Both the position numbers and the translations under genes were made by a program. Below are positions 55,892 to 64,000 of a stretch of DNA of 64,000 bases, one piece after another. Under the pieces are notes generated by a model that did no database searches, had not been told where the DNA came from, and worked only from the letters and a program-made list of their open reading frames with translations. The stretch spans positions 1 through 64,000 of the forward strand of contig CACGLD010000001.1 of assembly GCA_902573755.1 (NCBI GenBank), given 5' to 3'. This DNA is from an uncultured Pelagibacteraceae bacterium. GTDB taxonomy: Bacteria > Pseudomonadota > Alphaproteobacteria > Pelagibacterales > Pelagibacteraceae. Position 1 is the stretch's first letter. Each line of letters begins with the position of its first letter.

Positions 55892-56638
55892 ATGAATTCA
55901 ACAAAAATAGATCCCAAATATATTACTAAATCAAATCCAAGAATTGGACTTATTGCGCTTGCAAGTGATTTTATGATTGAAAGAGATTTTATAAACGTAA
56001 TTAAAGACAGAGAAGTTGATTTCTTTGTAAATCGTATTGAATGCTATAATCCGCTAACAAAAGAAAATTTGATCAAAATGTCAAACAAAGTGACCGAGGT
56101 CACTAAAGATATATTACCTGATCAGGATATCGATTGTGTTGTTTATGGCTGTACATCTGGAACAATAGCTGCAGGTTATGAATCTATTGAAAAGAAAGTA
56201 AAAGCTGCAAAACCTATGGCAGAAGTAACAACTCCAAGTACCGCTGCAATCAAAGCTTTAAAGAAATTAAATATAAATAAAATAAGTCTATTTACACCTT
56301 ATAGCAAAAAACTTAACGATGAAGTTATGGAATATTTTAAAAGCGAAGGATTTGAAGTTACGTCAAATTCTTATTTTGATATAGAAGCTGATTACGATAT
56401 CGGAAAAGTTGATCAGAGTTATTTGTATAATGTTCTATCTGAAATAGATTTAAATGGGGCAGAGGCACTCTTTGTTTCTTGTACTGCTTTACCAGTATTG
56501 CCAATTATTGATAAATTAGAGAAAAAATTAAATACTACAGTTTTATCTAGCAATCAGGCTTTAATTTGGGATACGCTTGTTAAAATAAATAAAAATAACT
56601 CTGTTGAGGGATTTGGTAAATTATTTAAAGAAAATTAA
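55892..56638 (+). CDS. Asp/Glu racemase / maleate isomerase family, EutA-like
   Basis: RIGLIALASDFMIERDF; DCVVYGCTSGTIAAG; ALFVSCTALPVLPIID; adjacent to EutD-like gene. Confidence 0.82.
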   Translation: MNSTKIDPKYITKSNPRIGLIALASDFMIERDFINVIKDREVDFFVNRIECYNPLTKENLIKMSNKVTEVTKDILPDQDIDCVVYGCTSGTIAAGYESIEKKVKAAKPMAEVTTPSTAAIKALKKLNINKISLFTPYSKKLNDEVMEYFKSEGFEVTSNSYFDIEADYDIGKVDQSYLYNVLSEIDLNGAEALFVSCTALPVLPIIDKLEKKLNTTVLSSNQALIWDTLVKINKNNSVEGFGKLFKEN

Positions 56639-57807
56639 TGTTGTTCACAAAAGAAGAATACAAACAAAGATTAGCAAAAGTTAAAAAAATGATGCAAGAA
56701 AAAGGCATCGATCTTTTAATCTCGCATGACACTAACAACATGAATTACCTAACAGGTTATGATGCTTGGTCTTTTTATTATGCTCAATGCGCAATTGTTC
56801 ATATAGATGCAGAAGAGCCTCTATGTTTTGTTAGGGCTCAAGATGCAGGTGGCGCATATATTAAAACTTATTTAAAGGATGAGAATATTTTAGTTTATGA
56901 CGAAAATTACATTCATACATGGCCAAAACATCCTTATGATAATTTGGTAGAGATTATAAAAGAAAGAAAATGGGATAAGTTATGCATTGGCTTAGAAATG
57001 GACGCACATTACTTCACTGCGTTTTGTTATGAAAAAATAAAGCAAGGATTGCCTAATGCAAAAATTAAAGATAGCGATCGTCTAGTTAATTGGGCAAGGT
57101 TAGTAAAATCAGATGCTGAAATAGGTTTCATGAAATCTGCTGCAAAAATTTCTGAAAAAGGAATGAAAACTGCTATGGAAGTTATTAAACCAGGTGTCAG
57201 ACAGTGTGATGCGGTTGGAGAAATTCAAAAAACTTTATTTTATGGAACAGAGGAATTTGGAGGAGAATATTCTAGTATTGCAACATTACTTCCAACAGGG
57301 AAAGGTACTTCAGCTTCACATTTAACAGCAACACAAGATAAATTTGTGGAAGGTGAGGCTACAATTATTGAATTATCTGGGGTTTATAAAAGATATCATG
57401 CTCCAATGGCTAGAACAGTTCTGCTTGGAAAACCCAATCAATTAAAGATTGATACAATGAACAAAACAATTGAAGCTTTAAATGCTGGTATAAGTAAAAT
57501 TAAACCTGGGAATACAGCAGATGATGTTGCACAAGCTTTTTGGAAAATTTTAGATAAATATGGAATAGAAAAAAAATCTCGAACAGGTTATTCAATTGGA
57601 ATTGGTTATCCTCCTGATTGGGGAGAACATACTCTTAATATTTATAAGGGAGATATGACAGTTTTAGAACCTAACGTTTGTTTCCACATGATAGCGGTAA
57701 TGCAGTTTGGTGATTGGGGTGTTGAAGCATCTGAGGCTATAAGAGTTACAGAGAATGGATCAGAATTATTCTGTAATTTTCCAAAAGAGCTTCATATTAA
57801 GAGTTAA
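56638..57807 (+). CDS. M24-family amidohydrolase, ectoine hydrolase (DoeA/EutD)-like
   Basis: DTNNMNYLTGYDAWSFYYAQCAIVHID...AQDAGGAYIKTYL...TWPKHPYDNLVEII; resembles DoeA N-terminal region. Confidence 0.78.
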   Translation: MLFTKEEYKQRLAKVKKMMQEKGIDLLISHDTNNMNYLTGYDAWSFYYAQCAIVHIDAEEPLCFVRAQDAGGAYIKTYLKDENILVYDENYIHTWPKHPYDNLVEIIKERKWDKLCIGLEMDAHYFTAFCYEKIKQGLPNAKIKDSDRLVNWARLVKSDAEIGFMKSAAKISEKGMKTAMEVIKPGVRQCDAVGEIQKTLFYGTEEFGGEYSSIATLLPTGKGTSASHLTATQDKFVEGEATIIELSGVYKRYHAPMARTVLLGKPNQLKIDTMNKTIEALNAGISKIKPGNTADDVAQAFWKILDKYGIEKKSRTGYSIGIGYPPDWGEHTLNIYKGDMTVLEPNVCFHMIAVMQFGDWGVEASEAIRVTENGSELFCNFPKELHIKS

Positions 57808-57852
57808 TTAGCTATTGAAATCTATTTACACAAATGTTTTATATGCACCTTT

Positions 57853-58938
57853 ATGTCTAAAAATCCAGAATTTGTAAAATTCGACAAGGTAGATAAAAGT
57901 TATGACGGTAAAGTTCTTGTCGTCAAAGATCTTCAATTAGATATTGCAGAAGGTGAATTCATAACAATGCTTGGTCCGTCTGGTTCAGGTAAAACAACAT
58001 GTTTGATGATGTTGGCAGGTTTTGAAACTCCAACGAATGGTGAAATTTTATTAGATGGAAATATAATTTCAAATATTCCACCTCATAAAAGAGGAATTGG
58101 AATGGTTTTTCAAAACTACGCTTTGTTTCCACACATGACAGTTTATGAAAATTTAGCTTTTCCTCTAAGAGTAAGAAAAGTTGAAAAAGATGAAATTGAT
58201 AAAAAAGTTGATAAAGCATTATCAATGGTTTCTCTAAATGGTTTTGAGTCTAGAATGCCAGCACAACTTTCTGGTGGTCAACAACAGCGTGTGGCAGTTG
58301 CAAGAGCCCTAGTATTTGACCCTGCAGTTGTTTTAATGGATGAGCCTCTTGGAGCACTAGATAAAAACTTAAGAGAGAGTATGCAATATGAAATTAAACA
58401 TATTCATGAAAGCATCGGTGTAACAGTTGTATATGTAACTCATGATCAAAGTGAGGCATTAACTATGTCAAATAGAATTGCAGTTTTCAATGATGGAAAA
58501 GTTCAACAGTTATCAGATCCAGCTGAGCTTTATGAAAAACCTGTTAATTCTTTTGTTGCTGAGTTCATAGGTGAGAACAATACCTTCAATGGTGAAGTTG
58601 TGGATATAGATAAAGATAAATGTAAAGTTAAATTATCAAACTCAGAGATACTAGCAAACCCAATATCTGTTAAGTCAAAAGGAGAAAAAACAACTGTTTC
58701 ATTAAGACCTGAAAGGGCGTTAATTAATCCAACTGACAAGATGGATAATATGTTTACTGGAAAGATTGAGGAAGTAATTTATCACGGTGATCATACTAGA
58801 GTTAGGCTTAATCTTTTAGGAAGTTCAGAATTTATTCTTAAAGTTCCTAATAGCACATCTAATTTAGAGCTTAAAGTCAGCGAAGATATAAATATTGGTT
58901 GGAATAGTGCTGATGCAAGAGCACTAGACCCAAAATAA
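57853..58938 (+). CDS. Spermidine/putrescine-type ABC transporter ATPase (PotA-like)
   Basis: GPSGSGKTTCLMMLAGFETPTNGEI; LSGGQQQRVAVARALVFDP; TOBE-like C-terminus. Confidence 0.92.
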   Translation: MSKNPEFVKFDKVDKSYDGKVLVVKDLQLDIAEGEFITMLGPSGSGKTTCLMMLAGFETPTNGEILLDGNIISNIPPHKRGIGMVFQNYALFPHMTVYENLAFPLRVRKVEKDEIDKKVDKALSMVSLNGFESRMPAQLSGGQQQRVAVARALVFDPAVVLMDEPLGALDKNLRESMQYEIKHIHESIGVTVVYVTHDQSEALTMSNRIAVFNDGKVQQLSDPAELYEKPVNSFVAEFIGENNTFNGEVVDIDKDKCKVKLSNSEILANPISVKSKGEKTTVSLRPERALINPTDKMDNMFTGKIEEVIYHGDHTRVRLNLLGSSEFILKVPNSTSNLELKVSEDINIGWNSADARALDPK

Positions 58939-59055
58939 TCTTCAATTAAAAATTACATATATCAACGACAAAATCAGCTGTTGACTTCACTTTAGCTATT
59001 TGTTGTACTTTTACTTATATAAATTAATTTATATCAACGTTTAAACGGAGGAATA

Positions 59056-60174
59056 ATGAAAAAACTAAGTAAATTATTACTAGCTCTTTCTTTTGTTGTA
59101 TCTCTAACTTCTTCAGCCTTTGCTGTTACAGTAGCATCATGGGGTGGAGCTTATACAGAGTCTCAAAAGCTTGGGTATGGTGATCCTACTGCTAAAGCGC
59201 TTGGAATAGAAATCAACTGGGTTGACTATTCTGGTGGTTTATCAGAAATCAAAGCACAAAAAGAAGCGGGTGCTATAACTTGGGATATCATAGACTTATT
59301 TGCATTCGATACTATTAATGGATGTGATGAAGGTTTGTTTGTTAAATTTGATTTTGACAAAGACTTCCCAGCTGCACCAGATGGAACTCCTGCAAGTGAA
59401 GACTTCTTCACAGGAATGCCAAGTGAATGTGCTGTAGGTAACATTTTATATTCTTGGAACTATGCTTTTGATACAAGAGCATTTGGTGGTAAAGAGCCTA
59501 AAACAATTAAGGATTTCTTTAACACTAAAAAATTCCCTGGAAAAAGAGCAATCTACAAAAGTGCTTTAACTAATTTAGAAATCGCTTTAGCTGCTGACGG
59601 TGTTAAGTTAGGTGACGGCGGAACTAGAGTTTACAGAAAACTTTTAGAAGAAGGTGGAATTGACAGAGCTATGAATAAAATCAAAGCTCTTTGCCAAGAT
59701 CCTAATGGTGGATGTGTATTCTGGTCTGCAGGTGCTCAACCACCTGAATTATTAGTTGCTGGTGAAGTTGTAATGGCAACTGGTTGGAACGGAAGATTCT
59801 TTAACGCTGAAGTAGGTGAAAATGCTCCAATTAAACAAGTATGGGATGGTCAAGGTCTTGACTACGAATATTTCGCACTTGTTAAAGGTGGACCAGATGA
59901 AGCAAATGCTAAAAAAGCTTTAGCTATGATGACTAACACGGAGATGTTAGCTGGTAGCGCGAAGTACATTGCATATGCTCCATGGAGAAAATCTTCTCTT
60001 GATGTAATCACTGCTGGTGAGCCATGGTACAAAGATGGTAAAACTGCAATGATGCCTCAAATGCCTACTGCTCCTGCAAACACTAAAAACTATTTCTTAG
60101 TTGACCCATTCTTCTGGGCTGATTATGGAACAGAAATTGGTGAGAAGTGGGAAGCAATGAAAGCAGGACTATAA
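59056..60174 (+). CDS. Spermidine/putrescine-type substrate-binding protein (PotD-like)
   Basis: Signal peptide; VASWGGAYTESQKLGYGDPTAKALGIEINWVDYSGG. Confidence 0.9.
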   Translation: MKKLSKLLLALSFVVSLTSSAFAVTVASWGGAYTESQKLGYGDPTAKALGIEINWVDYSGGLSEIKAQKEAGAITWDIIDLFAFDTINGCDEGLFVKFDFDKDFPAAPDGTPASEDFFTGMPSECAVGNILYSWNYAFDTRAFGGKEPKTIKDFFNTKKFPGKRAIYKSALTNLEIALAADGVKLGDGGTRVYRKLLEEGGIDRAMNKIKALCQDPNGGCVFWSAGAQPPELLVAGEVVMATGWNGRFFNAEVGENAPIKQVWDGQGLDYEYFALVKGGPDEANAKKALAMMTNTEMLAGSAKYIAYAPWRKSSLDVITAGEPWYKDGKTAMMPQMPTAPANTKNYFLVDPFFWADYGTEIGEKWEAMKAGL

Positions 60175-60209
60175 TTTCAGTTTTAAACACTGAATTTATA
60201 TAATATATT

Positions 60210-60242
60210 TAGGGCGGTTATTTATAGCCGCCCTATTTTTTT
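60210..60242 (+). terminator. Intrinsic terminator-like hairpin whose U-tract abuts the next start codon
   Basis: TAGGGCGGTTA-TTTA-TAGCCGCCCTA (one G-U pair) then TTTTTTT; ATG at 60243. Confidence 0.88.
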
Positions 60243-61505
60243 ATGAGCTCTGAAACAAAACAAATTTTAACAACTGACGGAATACCCTTAGAGGTCAGTT
60301 TAAAAAAAGCAGAAAAGAAGAATAAAATAAAAGCGTTTCTTCTTGTTGCTCCATTACTTTTATTTTTAGTTATTACTTATGTATTTCCTATAGGAGAGAT
60401 GTTTAGCAGAAGTATAGATGATAAAATGATCACAAATATGCTTCCTAAAACATTTAAAGAAATGGAAAAGTGGGACGGAAAAGAATTACCACCAGAGGAA
60501 GTTTTTGCTGGTTTTTATTACGATTATAAAGCACTCGTTGAGAAACAAGAGCACGGAAAACTTGGTCAAAGATTAAATAAAGAAAAGAATGGTTTTAATT
60601 CGACAACAAAAAGACTGTTTAGAAATATTAAAAGAAAAAAAATTGATGAATCCATAAGTATCAAAGAGCAAATGGTCAAAGTGCACCCAAATTGGAATAA
60701 GGTAGAGTACTGGCAGGCGATCAAAAGAACTGCACCACCTTACACTTTAGCCAAATATCTTAAAGGTATGGATATGTATTATGCTCCAGACGGAAGTGTT
60801 GCTCAAGTGGATGAAGATAGAAGAATTCACAGAATCTTATGGCTAAGAACTTTAGAAATAGCGTTTTTTGTAACTTTGTTCTGCTTTTTAATGGGTTATC
60901 CAATCGCACATTTGCTAGCAACATTACCAATGAAATATTCAAACCTGTTAATGATATGTGTTCTCCTTCCTTTCTGGACTTCATTACTAGTAAGAACTGC
61001 GAGTTGGATGATTTTGCTTCAGCAACAAGGAATAGTTAACGATTTTTTTGTCATGATAGGTCTAGTGGCTGACGATAGCAGGCCAGAGATGATGTATAAT
61101 AAAGTAGGGACCTATGTTGCGATGACCCAAATATTACTGCCATTTATGGTTCTTCCTCTTTATAGTGTAATGAAAACTATATCTCCAAGCCTGATGAGAG
61201 CAGGCAAATCATTGGGTGGAACACCTTTTGTTGCATTTTGGAAAGTGTATTTTCCATTAACAATCCCAGGGATAGGAGCAGGATGCTTATTGGTATTTAT
61301 TTTAGCAATTGGTTATTACATTACTCCTGCATTAGTAGGTGGAGCATCGGGAACTTTAATAAGTAATCAAATTGCATTCCATATGAAACAAACTTTAGAT
61401 TGGAGTTTTGCATCAGCTATGGGATTAATGTTGCTTAGCGGAGTTTTAGTTATTTACTGGATTTACAACAAACTAGTTGGAGTTGACAATATTAAATTAG
61501 GATAA
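60243..61505 (+). CDS. Pot-type ABC transporter permease (PotB-like) with large hydrophilic insertion
   Basis: APLLLFLVITYVFPIGEMFSRSIDD; EAA region SLGGTPFVAFWKVYFPLTIPGIGAG. Confidence 0.9.
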   Translation: MSSETKQILTTDGIPLEVSLKKAEKKNKIKAFLLVAPLLLFLVITYVFPIGEMFSRSIDDKMITNMLPKTFKEMEKWDGKELPPEEVFAGFYYDYKALVEKQEHGKLGQRLNKEKNGFNSTTKRLFRNIKRKKIDESISIKEQMVKVHPNWNKVEYWQAIKRTAPPYTLAKYLKGMDMYYAPDGSVAQVDEDRRIHRILWLRTLEIAFFVTLFCFLMGYPIAHLLATLPMKYSNLLMICVLLPFWTSLLVRTASWMILLQQQGIVNDFFVMIGLVADDSRPEMMYNKVGTYVAMTQILLPFMVLPLYSVMKTISPSLMRAGKSLGGTPFVAFWKVYFPLTIPGIGAGCLLVFILAIGYYITPALVGGASGTLISNQIAFHMKQTLDWSFASAMGLMLLSGVLVIYWIYNKLVGVDNIKLG

Positions 61506-61507
61506 TT

Positions 61508-62362
61508 ATGGCATTACCAAGTTATACAGAAACAAGATATAGAATTTGGCATTATATTTATCTTTCTATTTGTACTTTTGTATTTTTCTTTTTAATAGCG
61601 CCTTTGTTTGTAATTTTTCCACTATCATTTAATGCAGAAGAATTTTTAGTTTTTTCAGAAGGAATGAAAAATCTAGACCCAGATGCTTTTTCTTTAAGAT
61701 GGTACAAAGATATGATTTATGGAACTAAAAATCCTTGGGGATTAGCTGCAAAAAATAGTTTTATTATTGCAATATTTGCAACTATTGGTTCAATAATTTT
61801 AGGTACTTTAGCTGCTTTAGGTTTGAGTAGTAGGCATATGCCATACAAAGGAATTATAATGGCTACTTTAATTTCACCAATGATTGTTCCTTTAATTATT
61901 TCTGGGGTTGCAATTTTCTTTTTTATGGCAAAGGTTGGTTTGGCCGCAACTCATACCGGTATAGTATTAGCACATATAATTTTAGGTACTCCATTTGTTG
62001 TGATTACCGTAACAGCGACACTTTCTGGTTTTGATCATAGTGTGACAAGGGCCGCAGCAAGCTTAGGTAGTAACCCAGTAAACACATTTATGAAAATTAC
62101 TCTTCCATTAATATTACCTGGCGTTATTTCAGGAGGATTGTTTGCTTTTGTGACATCTTTTGATGAAGTTGTAGTTGTTTTGTTTTTAGCGGGTTTAGAA
62201 AACACAACTATTCCTGTTCAGATGTGGACTGGATTAAGAGAGCAATTAAGCCCAACCATTCTTGCGGTAGCTACATGTTTAATTATTTTATCAACTTTAA
62301 TACTTGTAACTGCTGAACTATTAAGAAGAAGATCTGAGCGATTAAGAGGAATAAATAGATAA
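61508..62362 (+). CDS. Pot-type ABC transporter permease (PotC-like)
   Basis: RAAASLGSNPVNTFMKITLPLILPGVISG EAA motif. Confidence 0.92.
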   Translation: MALPSYTETRYRIWHYIYLSICTFVFFFLIAPLFVIFPLSFNAEEFLVFSEGMKNLDPDAFSLRWYKDMIYGTKNPWGLAAKNSFIIAIFATIGSIILGTLAALGLSSRHMPYKGIIMATLISPMIVPLIISGVAIFFFMAKVGLAATHTGIVLAHIILGTPFVVITVTATLSGFDHSVTRAAASLGSNPVNTFMKITLPLILPGVISGGLFAFVTSFDEVVVVLFLAGLENTTIPVQMWTGLREQLSPTILAVATCLIILSTLILVTAELLRRRSERLRGINR

Positions 62363-62398
62363 TTTACCCAAATAATTTAATCATATATAGAAGTTGGT

Positions 62399-64000
62399 AT
62401 GGAAATTAAAAAAGTTGTAGTCATTGGTTCTGGTACAATGGGTAGTGGAATAGCTGCCCACTTATGTAATGCGGGCGTACCAGTTACTCTTTTAGATTTA
62501 ACTACTGAAATCAGTGAAAAAGCTAGAGAAAGAATTCATAAATCTAGACCTCCTTTGCTAATAGATAAAAGTAAAATTAACAATATTAATGTTGGAAATA
62601 TTGAAGAAAATTTTGACACAGTAAAAGATGCAGATTGGGTGGTGGAGGCAGTAGTAGAAAGAATTGACATTAAACATAATATTTATGAGAAGATATTTAA
62701 GAACAGAAAAAAAGGTGCAATAGTTTCATCAAATACATCTTCAATTCCAATTAAAGTTCTATCTGAAAAACTAAATGACGAAGAAAAAAAAGATTTTTGT
62801 ATCACTCACTTTTTTAATCCTGTCAGATACATGGGATTGTTAGAAATTGTTAAAAGCGAAAATAACGACTTAAATAAAATTAATTCTTTAAAGAAATTTT
62901 GTGAAGTTGAGCTCGGTAAGGGTGCTATAGTTTGCAACGATACCCCAGGTTTTCTAGGTAATAGAATTGGTGTTTATGCTATGCAGGTTGCCATGACGGA
63001 AGCATTCAAAATGAAACTTTCAATTGAAGAAGCGGATGCAGTTTTTGGTAGACCAATGGGTATACCTAAAACAGGAGTATTTGGATTGTATGATCTGATT
63101 GGAATTGATTTGATGGCTGATGTATTAAAAAGCTTTATCAAAGAACTTTCAGATAAAGATGAATTTCAAATTGTTGCAAAAGAAATTCCATTAGTCAAAA
63201 AATTAATTGAGACAGGGTATACAGGGCGTAAAGGAAAAGGTGGCTTTTATAGAATGAATAAAAGTGGAGATCAAAAAATTTTAGAAGCAATTAATTTAGA
63301 AACAGGAGAATATTCAGCAACAAAAAAAATAGATTTAGGAATTGAGACTGTTGATATTAGCAATTTAATTAATCGAAAAGATAAGTTTGGTGAATATGCC
63401 TGGATTGTAATTTCAAAAATAATTAAATATGCATCTTCACTGGTTCCAGGAATTACCGATAAGTTTAATGATATTGATGAAGCTATGAGACTTGGTTTTA
63501 ATTGGGCAATGGGTCCTTTTGAAATGTTGAAATCTATAGGGATAAAGAATTTCTTTGAAAGAATAGATGACTTTGAAAATAATAAATTTTTAGAAAATTT
63601 ATCAAAATCAAAAGATGAAAATTTCTATGGAGAAAGACAAATTTATACGGACATTCAAACTTTAGGAAAAATAAGACCATCAGCAATTAAACTGGATAAA
63701 AATAATTCAGCTGAAATTCATCGATTTAAAGATTTTAATATTGTTGAATTTACAACAAAAGCTTGTGCATTAGACTATGATTCAATGGATGCACTGAAAA
63801 ATGCAACTGACAAACCTTTAATTGTAATTAATGAAAGCATGCAATTTTCAGCAGGTGTAAATTTAAGTTATACTATGAATTTTGCTGACAAAGGAGATTT
63901 TAAATCAATTGAAAAATTCATTAAGTATTTTCAAGATACATGCAAAACTTTAAAATACTCTAAGTACCCAGTTGTATCAGCTCCGTCTGGACTTACACTT
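62399..64000 (+). CDS. 3-hydroxyacyl-CoA dehydrogenase with C-terminal enoyl-CoA hydratase-like region, truncated by window end
   Basis: Manual translation MEIKKVVVIGSGTMGSGIAAHLCNAGVPVTLLDL; THFFNPVRYMGLLEIV; no stop before base 64000. Confidence 0.88.
   Translation, partial: MEIKKVVVIGSGTMGSGIAAHLCNAGVPVTLLDLTTEISEKARERIHKSRPPLLIDKSKINNINVGNIEENFDTVKDADWVVEAVVERIDIKHNIYEKIFKNRKKGAIVSSNTSSIPIKVLSEKLNDEEKKDFCITHFFNPVRYMGLLEIVKSENNDLNKINSLKKFCEVELGKGAIVCNDTPGFLGNRIGVYAMQVAMTEAFKMKLSIEEADAVFGRPMGIPKTGVFGLYDLIGIDLMADVLKSFIKELSDKDEFQIVAKEIPLVKKLIETGYTGRKGKGGFYRMNKSGDQKILEAINLETGEYSATKKIDLGIETVDISNLINRKDKFGEYAWIVISKIIKYASSLVPGITDKFNDIDEAMRLGFNWAMGPFEMLKSIGIKNFFERIDDFENNKFLENLSKSKDENFYGERQIYTDIQTLGKIRPSAIKLDKNNSAEIHRFKDFNIVEFTTKACALDYDSMDALKNATDKPLIVINESMQFSAGVNLSYTMNFADKGDFKSIEKFIKYFQDTCKTLKYSKYPVVSAPSGLTL

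Noticed and set aside
57959-58225. 88-aa minus-strand ORF
   Set aside because: Antisense to the PotA-like ATPase; Phe/Leu-rich mirror of coding sequence.

Overview
This 64 kb window is AT-rich, gene-dense and operonic. The protein repertoire and gene style (ABC transporters, tiny intergenic gaps, ATGA/TAATG overlaps) suggest a streamlined marine alphaproteobacterium of the SAR11/Pelagibacterales type. That assignment is inferred from composition and gene content, not from a search. The left part (0-21 kb) is housekeeping: mrp, hflK/hflC, a DegP-type protease, miaA, ilvB/ilvH/ilvC, a peptide-type ABC transporter, leuA, and mreB/C/D with mrdA and rodA. The middle (21-43 kb) holds amino-acid-related genes: a DadA-like oxidase, HDAC-like, msrB, DUF1479 and LysE genes, two complete Liv-type ABC systems, azlC/azlD and a CsiD-like dioxygenase. 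The right part (43-64 kb) is a catabolic and osmolyte region. It has an LLM/DUF1185/hydrolase/ALDH operon, carnitine/butyrobetaine-like genes, EutA/EutD-like ectoine utilisation genes, a Pot-type ABC transporter and a 3-hydroxyacyl-CoA dehydrogenase cut by the window end. I saw no rRNA, tRNA, CRISPR array or mobile element. The most interesting non-coding signal is a compact hairpin leader at 28093-28147. It starts right after an extended -10 motif, pairs UCCUU with the apparent Shine-Dalgarno AAGGA, and ends in a U-tract touching the start codon of a LysE-family exporter. Other leads are two unassigned small ORFs translationally coupled to transporter genes, hairpins between binding-protein and permease genes in three ABC operons, and several catabolic operons of uncertain substrate.
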